64,000 nt of DNA from Trochalopteron elliotii (GCA_024734555.1 JANPWX010000358.1:909036-973035); one strand, 5' to 3'. Shown: positions 45,851 through 60,439, numbered from the stretch's first letter. The notes: generated by a model from the letters alone, not told the origin. Numbers and translations: made by a program.

Positions 45851-48800
45851 CTCTGAGTGAATCAGTGTTTGAGGGGCACATTCATTTCCATGGAGCCCAA
45901 AAATGGTGTTTTCCCTCTGGCAGCACGAAGGCACAGATGTACAGCCAGGATGAAGGCCTTGCTGCCTGGGGGGGTACAGCTGAGGTGCAGTAACCAGCTG
46001 TGTGCCCACTTCTCCCCTCACAGTGGGAAGTGAAACCAGACAAATAAATCCTGAAGCCAACAAACAGCGAACAGTGGAGAGTAACTAAACCACGGTAACG
46101 CAGCCACTTGTGGTTACAAACCAGAAACTGCAACATTCATTTGTCCTAAACCAAACACAGCACTAGACCTCTTTAAAAAGGACCAATGTGGGCAAATCTT
46201 CCCCTAAAAGCCTTTTTCTCTTTTCTGCAACCTTTGATTTTTAGCTATTGAAGGGAATTATTTTTCTGTCTCTACTCTGGGTAGTATGTTTGGGTCGTGA
46301 ATGTTGAATTTCACACTAAGAGAAGGGGACTATATGCCAGGTAACTGTAAAAATACAATCAGATAAAAGATTTTCTCTCCTCAGAAAGGAAGGCTTTGGA
46401 GGGAGTAACCTGTGGCTACAGAGACTTAACTTCACTCACTAAAATTCAGAGCAGCTGCAGCATCTCTTTAAAGCTGGTTCAGGCTTTCAGTGAAGGTTCA
46501 CGTGGCACATTGGGGATGTCAGGACTCACTGTACTGGGTGGGCACAGTGAAAGTTGATGGTGGGGCTCTCCAAAAGCTAATGCACCTTCATTTGCAGCAC
46601 AAATGATGCAGAGACATCATTATTTGCAATAAATATTTTTAAGAGCATTATTAGCAGCAGCAGTGATTGTTTGGAGATATCAGTTGTTTAAATACAGCAA
46701 GTGTGGCAGAGTGATTGTTTGTTCATTTCAGGAGAAAGAAGGGTGAGACAACTGCACAATGCATCATGTAATTACAGCAGCAGGGCTGGGCTTTTTCTGG
46801 TGATAAAAAGCTCCACAGTAACTCCAAAATGTGTTCAGCTGGTTTTTATTTATTACTGGCATCAGCACAATCTTTCTTAACAATTAGAAAGAAAAAAAAA
46901 AGTGAGAGTATTTCACAAAATTCACTTACTCTTTTATCTGTGACCATTAATGTGTCTTAACACTGACTTCTTTTCTTTCTTCTTTTCATTATTTTATGTA
47001 TAAGCATCTCTGAACATGCTGAATGTGGGCATTGAGAACACTAGGGGAGCTCCTGGTTTGAAAGTTATACCAAGGCAACAGAAGTCTTAATCTTATTCTT
47101 GAAAATGTTTCAAAAACAAAAGATCATATTCATTCTAAGAATAAATTTCACTTGATCTTGCCATACTCAGACATATGACTCAAGTCCTTGATTCTGAGAG
47201 CATATATAAGGATCAGTTCAAGGCTGAACCTAGGACTTCTTACATGTACAAAGCAGGAGAAATAGGTGCTTTACTTTTCAGTTCACTGTTACTTTCTTTG
47301 GCTGTTTGCACAGGCGACACTGGGATGGTTAGTAACATTCAGTTGCTTTGCTAAAGGCATTCCACCCAGCCCTGATCTCCTCCAAAGCTACTATAAATGG
47401 ATTTAATTCAGACCCTGATATGGAGCTCTGTGTAGTCAGCCAAAGATTTTAGTGGGCAACAGTTTTACAAAGTTCTGAGAGTGGCACACTGGCTCCCAGA
47501 GCAAGGCTGGCTTAAACAAGTGGAGCTATTCTCGAGCTGTGTTTCCATCCCCATGCTCCCTATTCCACACTGGTCCAGTGATGGTCTCAACTGCTCTTTG
47601 TCAGGAGGTAAAGCTTGCAGTGTGAGCTCTGCCTTATGTCAGCCAGGAAAGTTTGGCTTTTTTGGGTTTTGTCTGAGCACTTTGTCTAATATACATAACT
47701 CTTTTTTTTTTTTTTCTTTTTTCTTTGCCTGGGATTCATTTGGTCCACTTCTTGTTTTGGTTTGCTCGATTTCCTAAGAAAAAAAAACCCAGATGCTGCT
47801 TATTTTCCTCCTGTAATTTTCAATCTGTTGGAAATGGCTGGTACAGGACTAATCCATTGCTGGTTTTCTATTTAAAAAACATGGATGTTCTCAGTTTGTA
47901 CAACTCTCTAAGCAGGAGTAAATGTTACTCTCCTAACCCCATGCTGGGTTGTAAAAGACCCATCTCCATCTTGCCTAATATAAAGCTATCATGTTTCACT
48001 ATATGCTGCTTTCTTCTTTACGAGATATTTCATCATCAAGTCATATATAATTAATAAGCCCTGACCCTCAGTTAATAAGGAGCGAGAGTACCCAGATTTA
48101 CAGGTGGCTGGGTGTCTGGTCCACTGGTTCTGGCTTTGGCAATGTTTCCCTCTCCAAACTGCAATCCCTGTGACACTGTCACAGATCATAAACACCCAAG
48201 GCAAGGCTCCTTGTTGACCCAGGCTCTGCAACATCACCAGTGCTCTGTGCCATTGCTTCTCCCCATTAAAGTCAATTTCTCATTATTTCATAAGTAGCAC
48301 AAAAATTAAACTGCATCTGAGGCAGCAGGGAAATCAATCGTCTCCAGAGAATCACTCCATTTAAATTTTCTATATACCTTTTATCCATTTAGGCACTGTG
48401 TATATTAAAAAAAAAAATAAAATGTAACAAGAATGCATTTAAAGAGAAGGCAGAAAAAAAATATCCCAAGTATCCAGCATCTACACTGCAATAATATTCT
48501 TCTTTATACACTCAGACAAGTGTTTTTAGGAAGACAGATGATGTCTAAATGTTCTTTCTTGATAATTTCTTGTGTGCTTTCAATTTTCTCCAGATAATTA
48601 ATCATTGTAATAGGAGCATTTAGACTTTTAAACACACATTTTTTCACCAAAAAAAAAAAAATCAGTCAGGCTGGTAATGTGATAACTGTTCTCCAATTAA
48701 TTAGATTTTCAGTGTGAGGTATTCTATAAAAGTACATCTATTCAGAGACGTGGTGTAACACCAAGCAGTCTTGTAGCTAATGTTGGGTCTTTGCAGATTT

Positions 48801-51800
48801 AAATGAGGCTGCCACATTTTGTCTGTGGTTCTTGAGCTAAAACATTCAACTTTGTATGGAAAACCCCATAATCAGCCCTACATTCCCACACAAACGCTGG
48901 TTATCGATGTGACTTGCTGAAGGAACACAAGTTTGACAACTCCAATCCATTTTAAAGAGCCAGGAGTGAAACAAAGGCAGTGTCTAACCTGATCAATGAG
49001 AGGCACCATATCAGACCCTATTCCCCTGCTTAATTTAAAAGCTGATTCAGGAACCCCTGAGGATTCTGCTGGAGCGAGAGCTTTCAGCAAATCATAACCT
49101 GGCAACAGAACTGGGGGTAATTCATTTATATCCATCAAGAGAAGCAGCAGTTTTTAAGGACGACTCCCATACCCTCAAAATAATGAATCCTGAGCTGTAG
49201 CATTTGCTTTTACAGCTTCACACCCCTCAGAGCTGGAATCAAGAGTTATTTATATGAGTAGGTCATGTTTTTGCTATGGTTCCCTACTCTTCCCAAGTGG
49301 GATGCAATGGATTTGGGGGAAAAGACCAATATCCAGAATCAGAAACTTGTTGCCTTAGACTCTGAATATCCACAGTGAGCAGTGTCTGTAAATCTTCATC
49401 CACCAGCCCAGCACCAAAGCATCCCAAAGGATACAGGGATGGGTTTTACTGCCATTCTCAGAGGAAGCCAAGGCTGGCAGTGTCTGTGTCTGACTGAGCA
49501 GTACCAGGGGCATAAAGCAACAATGCCACAGGCTGGAGACCATTCCCAAAATGCAGGGTGTATGACCATTTTCCCAACTTTTGCAGCACTTACAGTTACT
49601 TTCACAGAAATTTTACAGCTACAGAGGGACCCTTATCTTTCCTGGCAAAGCCAGAACATTTTTTAAGAGCCTGCCTAGCACAATATGTGGGTATTTTTTC
49701 TCTTTTCACCTTGACAGCTGCACACTGTCGCCCTCATTCCTGTTCCATTTATCCCACTGGGAACTCTTAGATTAAGTAACTCTTAGGTAAAAGTGGGAAA
49801 TTAGTCATCATAAACACGTGGGCCCAATGAAGAACTCCAACTCTGAAACAGCAAAAGAGCTTTTTGCTGCAGTGCTAACACTGTGCTGAACTCCACAAGT
49901 CCTGACAAGATTGCTATTTTTTCGTAGGGTAAAAAGCTTTCAATCAGCAAGCAAGAGGTTCTCCCAGAAAAAGAGTTCCTGTTGATAAAGGCTGGAGAAT
50001 TATTTTGTCTTTCAAGATGTCTAGGACAAAAAATAATTCCCAGAACCTGTGTCTACCATGATTTCTGAGCAGCATTGCATTATTATGGGCATAGTCTGAT
50101 TGATTTCAGCAAGATCCTGATTGACCACTCAGCAGCAAGGGCCTGAATTCACAGATTTTCTGATGATGCATCAAGACCCGCAGAATTTGGAAGTTAAATT
50201 GGCTTCACACCTTTTTAACCTTGGCATTCACCACACAAAACTGTTCTCTAGCTGAAATTATGAGTTCTTACAGAAAGACTTTTCACCTACCATCAGAGCA
50301 CTTCAGAGATACTAAATTCATTCAAGCTCATAGTCCTGCTGTGACTATGAAATGCTGTGGTCCCCTTTTTACTGGTATGGAAATAGAGATCTTGAACAGT
50401 CATAATTTTTGGACATGGGAATGTGAGGAATCACTGCAAGAAACAGCAGTAAAGCTAAAATTTCCTAGCACCCAGTCTGTGCATTCAACCTTAATAAAAT
50501 ACATCTGCTTTAAACAATGAGGGTTTGGATGGATTGTTTGAAGAAGGATTTAGGCTTTAAAGAAAGAAGATGAGGTTTGTTCTGATAACCTTCTTGCCTC
50601 TTTCACACTTTGGAACTGCAGAACTACACCTTGATTTTGTATCCACACAATATGCCGAACTTCCAGTAGCTCAGCTCTTGGCACTTTTCTGCCAAAGCTG
50701 AAGAGGTTCTCCTGCCAACCAGAACTGCTGTGTTATTGTTATTAATCATCTGTACAGGCCACTGGTGTGCAAGAACGTCATGCTGGAAATGCTCCCTTTT
50801 CTCCATGGCTGACCTGTTGTAGAGAACTTCCAAAAGCAGAGCAAATTATGAGCTGAGTCTATGGTGCTGCCAATAACAGCCTTGTGTCTGTGAGGCCATT
50901 GTATCACATTCTCCTGTTTATTGTAAATGGGTAATTGCAGAAGTGGAGAGCAGCTTCAGAGATGAGGCTGCACTGAGGCTTCCACTTAAAGCCAGGGTTC
51001 AGCCTCTTGGTTGTTTAGTAATTTTATAATAAAACTCAAGAGATTTCATGGATCCACTGTTAGTTGGTAATTGATGCAGTGTAGGAATTGAGGAAGGGCT
51101 TTGCTCTGACAGTTGATTTCTCTGTGTTTTCCATGAGCAGAACAATAATAATTGGTCCAGGATTTTTGATGCCATGGCCAAAGCCTGTCTGCACTGTTCT
51201 GCAGGCAGTGGGCCTGTCAGCAGGGCACAGGAGAGAGAACCAGCCCTGTTACCCCCCAGAGGCCAGGTCCCGTGCTGCCCTGCTGCATGGCCAACAGGAG
51301 CAGAGCATCTTCCATATGTCCCTCTGGTGAATTTCCCACAGCACGGACACCCGGCTGCCCCAAGCAGAGTCATGACCTCCAAACCACTGCACAAAGGCCA
51401 CTGGCTTGGGATAGCTGCTGTCCCCTGCCAGCCCAGGGCACACCACAATGATTCCAGAGACAAAAGGTTCAATATCCCAACCTCAGGCTTGCCTCCACTC
51501 AGCCCTTTGTCCCGTGGATGTGTCGATAAAACAAATGATCCACGCCCCAGTGAATCGGCACAAATGCACCACGCAAAGAAGCAGCTTGAAGCTCAAAGAG
51601 CAAAATTTGCAGCTAAGGACACTAATGACTCAGTCTAGTTACTGTGAAAGCAGCTCTTGTGGGTGGTAAGAAATAGATGCAGGCACCACAGACCCTGGAA
51701 ATGATGACAAATAATCCAGTATGCTTCAAGTGTTTGTGCTTCATACGAATAACAGAATTTTTGCATATTTTCCCGTATTTCCTGGATATTATAGAGCTAA

Positions 51801-54800
51801 ATTCTGATGAGACCTGATGTTTATATTATTTTGTTACAGAAGTTAATTTTGTTTTTAAAAGTTGGCTCAAGACACATGGAGAGCAACCTGTAAAAGCAGC
51901 CTATATGACTGGAGCTGCCATTTTTTGTGGACTCAAAAAACTACACACTGAAATTCTACTGGACAATCACTATACATTTTATAGAGACAGATCCTGGCCA
52001 GAGGGATTTGCAGAGCAAATAAATGCAAACAGAGCAAAATAAACGAGACATCAGAAGGTCAGATGAATATGGAAAGATTAATGGAAGTGCAATGGGGAAA
52101 TATGGCTAGTAGGAGGCTGCTGTATGGGAAGAAGGTGCAGCTACACCCTGGGGATTGGAGCCAGCTCAAGCAGATTTCAGTAAAAATACTAGAATTTTGA
52201 GGAGGAGCAAAAGGTGGTTTTCTGACAGGCACTTTTCACTCTTCAGCTCTGTCTCCTAGCACGTGCTCAAAATGAATCAGAGTTCTCCTTGGACATAGAG
52301 GACCTTTTTCTCTCTCCTTCCACTCATGCATCAGTATCCTGTAATGTTTGAGGGGCTGCACAAGCCCTGGCAAAGCTCTGGGATCTCAGTTTACCTGGGA
52401 TCTATATCAGGCAGGATATCCCAAGGTGATGGCACTGAACAGCCTGTCCTGTCCCATCCCTTGTGTGCAGCCTGGAGCCGTCCCAGGCATCTTGGATGGG
52501 TCCTACAGGGCAACCATTTATCACCATTTATCAACCATTTATACTGCAGCTCCTCAGAGGTGGCAGCTGTGTTCTCTACATAAAGCTTGCCCAGGAAAAA
52601 CCATAGAGTGAGGCATAATTTTGTGATCCTTGGCTGTAAATTTACACTTTCCAAAGATGTTCATATCCTACTGAAGACATAAAGGAAAGACAGCTGAAAA
52701 CTGCTGTCTGCTGAGTGATTGCAGTCTGAAGCCTCCTCTGAGTATAAAGGAAGGAAAATATTGTTCTCTTCAAGTTTATGGATCTCACCAATCCAGGGAT
52801 GAGCTTCAGGGTCAAACAATTTCATGTTTCACAGATGAGTGCTCAGAAGCCCAAGAAGAAAATGACCCCGGTGTGAAAAAAATCCCCAAACCAACCACAA
52901 ACACCTATTCAGCCTGTGCCAGGAGGGCTGTGCAGGCTCAGTGCACTCATGAGTTTAACTGCTGCAGTGGAGCAAGAGCTGGCTCCTGCAAAATCCTGGC
53001 AAAAACTTTCCCCTGGTATCCACTTGTACTGCCAGAGCTCAGAACAGAGGTTTCCATTTCCACTCCCAGGGGATGTGAGGGTGAGATGGGACACAGAGCT
53101 GGGCCAAAGCAGGGAGCTGGCACACACAGTCCCTGCCCTGCAGACAGAGATTATTTTCTTTTCCAACTTATCTGTAAAATCTGTTATGTGGGGACCTCTT
53201 TTTTTGCAACGGCATTTTATATTAAAAATAGATGTCTCTGTGATCTTACAGTGCTTGTTAGCAGAGGTTGTTAGCAGCCTGCAACATCTCAAAAATAAGG
53301 TTTGATGGAAGGGTAGTGTCCCCAGAAGCTCAAACACATGGACATATTGACATGGTCTAATCCAGCTCCTGTCCATCAGGTAGCCACCACTCACTTTGCA
53401 GCAGCCCTCTCCCATTCAGTGGGAATTTTGCCTTTTTCTTTGAAAAGAAACACAGCTGGGCTATCAGTCTGGGTGTACACATCCCATGAAGCAGCAAATG
53501 AGATATTTCAACAAAATAAAAAAATGCCCTGTGGGAAGTTTGTGCCTCAGAGGGATGGAGGAAATGCAGCCCTGGGACATGAGGCTTTCCATCCTACACC
53601 ACCCTTGTGACAGGGAGAGGCCCTGGGCAATTATTTGAGGATTGATTGCAAACTCACCCCATTACAGGTGGCTGAGCAGCCTGTGCTCACCTCCTTGTAC
53701 TGTGCTGGCTATGAACAGCAGGAAGAGCAGGACTAATCTTGGGGACTTGAACTTGGGAGAGAGGTTTAAATGAGGTAAAATTAACTTTGGATGTAGATTG
53801 AGGATGAATCTACAACCTCCCTAGCATCCTGGAAGATGCAAGAAGAGAAGCCTTAGGATCCCTCTCACTTGAGTGAATTTTGACTACTTTGGACAAAATG
53901 ATGGATAATATTTTGCAGGGAACAAACCTGTGGGTGGAAGGGATGATCTCATAGGTCTTTTCCATCAGTGATTTCCAGGTTTTTCGTGCCTCTGACATAA
54001 ACCCCCAAAATAGCAGCATTAGTCTAGGTCAAGATAACACTAAAAGCATGTGTTTAATTTTACATCTGGAGAGGAGTAGATGTGCCACACAGCAGCTGTA
54101 TGAGTCATTCCCAGACACTGTATACCACCCCCAGAGTGAGCCCTGGGATGAGGGCTTCTCTTGGGCTGATGGAAAACCAGAGCACGCAGCACAATGATCA
54201 CAGGTATAAATACCAGCATAGAGTCTGCACAACAACCAGGGAAACTCCTTGACAAAATGAGGGCTTAGCAAAGCCTTCAGGCTGCCGTGTTCTCCCTCCA
54301 CAACTGTTTCTGACAGCTTTGGAAAGGCTGGGGCATGCAGTGGGAGCTGAGACCCAACCTCATGGACCTGAGCAGACCACCAGGCCAGTTCCCACATCCA
54401 ACATTGGAAGCTTAGAAATGTTACAAACACTCTCACTAAGTCATGGGAAATGTGCACGCACATAACCTCACCTGTATCAGCTTCATTACCTCTCCTCTCA
54501 GGCTAAGCCTGAGGAAATTACCTTAGGAGGTCATTTCCCAGCAGCTGCCCAGGTTAAAAGGACACCCACAGCTCCTCCATGAGCACGGCTGAGGAGAGGT
54601 GTCTTGTTGAACCACAGCACCCTGACTATACAATAAAAAACTTTGCAGCAGCTCACATTCACCCACTAAACAGGCAACAATTCAGGTTTCCCATCTTGAA
54701 ACGAGGGCAGTAATACTTGTTTTTACCATGCACCAAAACTGAATGAAGACAAAAGCACTCCAGAAAGTGTGGCTGTCATGAGAGACAATCTGATCATTAA

Positions 54801-57800
54801 CTAATCCCCTCCAAATGCACAAATAACTCTTATTATGGTGAAAGAGCCACAGACACATCAAGGGAAAACCAGACACCTCAGGGATCAGCAACAACTGTCT
54901 TACTGCAGTCTTGTGGCTCATACAAATGGCAAATATGAGATGAGGTTGAGGCAGATCAGACAAAGTCAGTCTTTGAGTGCAGCACTGAGAAAGCCAGAGA
55001 AAGCTCACTAAATTTTCTTAGATGTCACGCAAATGCTGCCCCAAACGTATACAAAGGAGAAAAATGTTTATTGGAATCATTAATCCACATAGAACTTGAT
55101 AAAAATGCACTTTTACCATCTGGCTTCAGTTGGTGTGTTTATTAGCAGGGGATTTGAGGCAGCGCCAGCACTGCCCACTCCTGTGATTCCTGGTCCTTTT
55201 CCAAACGCCCTGGCTCCCAGAGTGAGCCTTCCAGCAAAGCTTTCTAAGCAGGGTGGGGGAAAGTGGGATGGCATAAGCCTTTCTTTTTTCAAGCTCCTGA
55301 TCCCCTCTGAAAAAAAGAAAATTCAAGCATGTAGATCTAAGTTTCATAACCTAGAAACTAAATTTGAATTATAAAAATTTAGATTTTTTAAACTTCTTTT
55401 TAGATCTTGTAGTTTTGAAGGCATGAGTTCTGAATATTGATGATCATCATAAAAGAACACAATGAGTCCCAGGTAAAACATTCTCTTCTGTTTTTCTTTC
55501 TTTTTTTTTTTTTCTTGATAGAAAGGAGTCTTACCAGCAAAATCTTTCTCAGTGGTACAAATAATTCTTTTCCCTTATGAGATTCTGATGGAGTTGGCTT
55601 CTCATTTTAGAACACCAGTGCATACTAATTTAGAGTATGAACAAACCAAGGAGTAAAATGTACTAAGAGTTGACTTTACAAAAAGATAAAAAAAAAAAAA
55701 AGAGGCTGTTTTGCACACATTTCTATGGATAGGGTGCAATTGATACAGCTGGTTTTAGAATGAAATCAAGAGGCATCTCCTTGTAGAACCCAAGGCACTC
55801 CAAACTTTCTAGGCTTAACAGGGCTTGCAGCAGAGTTCCAATTCCAGTCCATCCTTTATCATTGCATCTAAACATGATCCCACCTCCCACAGACAGCAGT
55901 GGACTCACCACCGTGGAGAGACAGGCTCATTTTCCTATCAGCTCTTGTGGATTTCAACAGCCCACATACACAACATTGGATTTCCACCTAATGCTGACTC
56001 ACTGTTTGACTTGTTTGCAACCCCAGAGGCTCAGTACTAAAACTCCCTGTTCCCTAAAGTGAGAGAAGCCAGCACCCCCAGCACCCATGGCAGATGAGGG
56101 GGCACCCAAGGAGACCCAACACGGATCCATCAGCTTTGCCCCGGGCTGTCAATCCCCAACACGCAGCTCCTGCCTCTGAGTCATCCCTGTGCTGTGCATA
56201 CAACAGTAGAGGCTGATGCCAATTTATATAACTGCAAACCCATCAGGTTTAGTCACCCTCTCCTCGTGGCATAACCCCCACACAACACAAACCCTGCTGT
56301 GTGCTCTAGAAAATCAGTGTGGCTTGGGAAGTCAGTGCTGGGGTGCAGCTCACCCCATGCCAGGCATGAGGGCAGCACACCGAATTATTTTCCCTGGGGA
56401 TAAGAGGGTTAAGTTTAGAAACTGACTCCAAACGCATTCCCCGGATTGTTTTGAGGATTGAGAGGAAAACAAATATTCCTCAGAATTCTCTCACTGTTTT
56501 CTAAATGACCTCTGCTAGAGATCATAATCTGGCTTTTAATAGGTTCAGCAAAGAAATCTCATCTCAGGGGGCCACGGCCAAGTTGGAGCTGGAGTTAAAA
56601 CCTACCTCAGATGAAATGGCAGAGGGGTCTCTGGAGATTCTACCCCCTTTGGAAATACTGCTGCCTTTTCACTAATGAAATACATCCATCCCCAGAGACC
56701 TAAGCTTATGAACCACCATTGAGGTGAAGGTCTGCCAGATGTATCATTGTGATTCAGCAAGGGCAAGAGTCAGCAGCACCAAATACAGTGATGGAGACTC
56801 CAGGACTTTTCTGTGTGTCCATCTCCCACCATGAACTCAAGGGCTGGGGAATTGAGCTGAAAGCTCAGGCTTGGCAAGACAAAATTTGTGCTGCACAAAA
56901 CAGCATAGCTGAATTTCTGTTTCTAAAAAGGGCAGAAAATAATTTTCTTCCAAGATTACTAACACTTTCTTTACTGAAAGCACATTTCAAGCTTCTGGTT
57001 TACTGTGACTCTGCTCAGCTCCACAGGGAATGGGAGTGCTATACTGGCTGGCACCAGTCACTTCTGTCTTGGGGAAACCAAGTTTGGGTCATTAAATTTT
57101 GGCTAACTAAACTGCCCTTCTCCTCCCATTAAAAAAAAGAGAGTTTTACATCTCTTGCCACAACCTAGAGATAAGCAGGATAATACCTGTGACAGACAAA
57201 GCAAGCCTTGTGCATAGTCTGGGGTAAATGTAGTCATCAGATACAATTCTAGATACTATGATCCAATACATTTCCAATTCTGTCTCTCTGCTTGCAGTTC
57301 CTGTACAGTCTTAAGAGAATACCAATACTTAAATAGTTCCCTGCTCACAGCACCTGGACCAGAAGCACCATTTCATTTTACAGTCTGGGCACTAAGGCAT
57401 AAAGAAACATAGATTTGCTGTATCCCCCACAGGATTTCAGAGTGCAAATCTTACGGATTTATGTTGTTGCTTCCAGCTATGATGAAATCTTCTGTTCCAT
57501 GTTCTTTTTTCACTGTGTCCAAATGAATTCATAGTGGGGCCATTACCAGGTTACAAAGTCAACCAAAAACTGGGCCTGAAATGTAACACCAGAACTGCCT
57601 CCAAAAGTGAAGTTAGACCAGTAAGAAGCATCCACAATGGAAGAATCTATATAAATAGATACTGTGACACACTGCTTTCTGCAGGGTGACAATCCTTCCC
57701 CAAGGTCAGGACAGGGTTATTAGGAGATGAGGGGTTACACTCCTGCATGCCTGTGTTTGAGGCAGTCTAGAGCTTCCACAAAGTCAGGGTGGGATGGTCT

Positions 57801-59690
57801 CTGCAAACAGGGTGGGGGCTTTCCATGGGAACAGCTCCTGGGATAGGGATGAGCAGGGGACATCATCCCCGTGCTGAAAAGCAAAGCAGCCTCCATCTCC
57901 CTGCCAGAGCCAAACACACGTCCTGGATTCGATGCACGCTGCAGTCTTCAAACTCTCATTGGTACAACTGTCTCCCAAAATAGAGACACCATGACACATC
58001 CTGGAGACCAGGACCCTGGTGTGATTTCCATCGTGGGATGAGAGGCACCCACCACAGGGCTCATCTGTGCACAGCTTACAGCCTGACTCACAGAGGCTAC
58101 ACAGGGCAAGGCACAATGGAGCATTGCTGTTCTGGGGTGTGTAGAGTCCATGCAGGAGCCAGCAGCAGCACACAGGGAATACCCCCTGCACCCATAGGAG
58201 CTGTATTTTTGTTTGCATTTCTCAGGGAAACCTCATCTGGGAAAATCGTGGAGTTTGCTTATGCAACAACCTGATCCTAAGGTAAAGCAGAAAGAAATTC
58301 CATGCTTGCATGACTCATTAGTTTATTATGAGCAAGCTGACTCTTACAGGAGGGCGTCCACGGAAAACCAGACAGCTGACAAAGGTCTACAGGCAGCCAG
58401 ATACCACAGACCTGAAATCCAAGGTCAGCCACACCACGCAGGTTACAGGGAGTCAGGAGGCTCCTGTGCCCTCAGTGGAGATGTGAACATCCAATTTGGA
58501 CTCCTACAGATTCTAAGGTTATCCCCAACCTCAGCATTTTAGCCCTCATAGGGAGTGAGGGTTGCCAATAAAAATTACTGCAAAGTGAGAGGAAGAAGGT
58601 AAAAACAACAAGGGAAGCCAAGGGAAAACGCTGAGTTTCCTGGAGGCTTTCCATCCCTGCCTGCTTGGCCTGGTGGACTCCAAGTCCTCTGATCAAACAC
58701 AGGGGCAGACAAGTGGGAAATGAAATGCCTCTTGCCTGAAAGCACATTTCAGATCACAATGCAGGCACTCCCACACCTCTTCTTTCTCTCCTGCAGTGGC
58801 TGGCCAAGGAACTCCAAGTTGACCCCAACATCACACCAGCAACGGCCAGGAGTGCTGCACTTCTGCTTTATGTGAGAAGCAACCCCTGAGGCCATCCACC
58901 AGCTGAACAGCCACCAACCAAAGGGGTCTCTTCCATAGTTTGGTCTTGGTCATCCTTAAATCCCACTCCTGCCCCAGTCATTGCACAACCCTTCACAACA
59001 CAGCCTCCTGTTTCTTCCCAGCATGATTGCTTAGCTGCACCAGAGCCCATGACCCTCTCCTGGCTGTTTGCTATCAACACACTCTATTAAGAGCTTTCTC
59101 ATCAGGAAATCGCTTTCCTATCTGCATTAAAATTAGTTTTGGGGGTGGGCAGACTTCTCATGGCTTCAGCATTAGGCAGGATTCATATGTTTGCTTTCCA
59201 GATTTGACTAAGCATCAAAATACTTTGCTTTAGGAGCCTCTAGAACACCCAGTACCAGGCAAGTACCAAAATCCTGATTTATTAAGGAATCAGCTAACGC
59301 CCCTTCACTACACAACCACAAACATGATATGTATGCACTGGGGACCCCTAAATTTCCCTAAATTCCCCCATACTGGCTTCTTCAAATGTAGTAGAATTAT
59401 CTCCATAATACACCCTCCTGCTTTCCCCCAGTCAGCTCCACACCAGGACTCTGAGACTCCCTCCCCATTAGCTTCTTTCCTACTCTACCCTTTCCACACA
59501 CTATCTCAGCATAACCTGCAGCATTTGCCTCCACACTATCCTAGATGTCCTGCCCTTCTTATATAGATAAATAGGGTTCTTTGCACAGCCCTACTCCAGC
59601 CAGCTCCATCCTCATTTACTTTCTGTCCCTTAGGGAAATATGGGCAGCAACATTTTAATTTGCATGAGATCATGAGTGCAAAGTAAAACT
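45851..59690. other. Long unique stretch, almost featureless
   Basis: Nearly 14 kb with no recognised interspersed repeat except a possible MIR at 57370-57450. Seen: AT-rich, homeobox-like patches at 46600-46700 and 48590-48740; T-runs at 47701-47715 and 55498-55513; A-runs at 48409-48418, 48649-48661 and 55687-55702; a tiny ACCATTTATC triplication at 52512-52542. A cysteine-rich minus-strand frame lies at 57784-58218. No gene is readable. Confidence 0.4.
57370..57450 (+). mobile_element. Possible MIR-like fossil SINE
   Basis: CACCATTTCATTTTACAGTC, GGGCACTAAGGCATAAAG and CACAGGATTTCAGAGTGCAA loosely follow MIR (CCCCATTTTACAGATGGG..ACTGAGGCACAGAG..). The ATTTTACAG core is the only well-preserved part. 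Confidence 0.35.
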
Positions 59691-60300
59691 GATGAGAAGG
59701 CAAATTATGCTGCAATGCATCAACAGCTGCCATCATCTCATAGCTGTCAGATTCCTGACAAATTTGGTGGCCTTTTACAACGGGGTTACAGCATTGTTGG
59801 AAAAGGGAAGAACAACAGACATCATCTACCTGGTTTTGCACAAAGCATTTGACATTGTCCTGCACAACTTAGCAGGTTTGGTGAGGACACCAAGCTCTGT
59901 GGTGCGTTCAAGACACCGGAGGGAAGGGACTTTCCAGAGGGACAGACTTGAGAGTTGGGCCTGTGTGAACCTCATGAAGCTCAACAAGGCCAGGTGCAAG
60001 GTTGTGCAGTCGGGTCAGGGGAATCCCAAGCACCAGCACAGGCTGGATGGAGAATGGATTGAGAGCAGCTCTGTGGAGATGGACTTGGGAGTGTTGGTGA
60101 ATGAGCAGCTTGACATGGCCCATCACTGAGTTCTCACAGCTCAGAAAGCCAAACATGTCCTGAGCTGCACCAAAAACTGTGGGCAGCAGGTCAGAGTAGG
60201 TGATTCTGCCCCTCTACTCTGCTCTCATGAGACCCCACCTGAGTACTCATGTTTGGCACTGGTGTCCCCAGCATAGGAAGGACATGGACTATCTGACAAG
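59691..60300 (+). mobile_element. CR1 LINE, ORF2 C-terminal part with internal RT deletion
   Basis: The plus-strand frame 59692-60129 reads TNLVAFYNGVTALLEKGR and then TDIIYLVLHKAFDIVLHN, the reverse-transcriptase palm segment (consensus D-x-x-Y-L-D-x-x-K-A-F-D-T-V). It then jumps directly to the post-catalytic region: WACVNLMKLNKARCKV, GNPKHQHRLDGEWIESS and MDLGVLVNEQLDM, ending at a stop where CR1 would continue. The DNA keeps going in CR1 order (CTGCCCCTCTACTCTGCTCT, GAGACCCCACCTGAGTACT, AAGGACATGGA) to about 60300. The catalytic segment leading up to the F-A-D-D box is missing and the join is frameshifted. The first aspartate of the palm motif is changed as well (YLVL). The copy is dead. 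Confidence 0.88.
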
Positions 60301-60439
60301 TGCAAAAAATACTCTTTTAGCTGGATTACCTTCCTTTCTTTCTTACTTCCAGCTGGATACTTTCAGTTGGATTAAAATGACTGTATATTCATCCAACCAC
60401 CTGCTAGTTTCAACATACCCCTCACCTGCCTTCTCCTTT

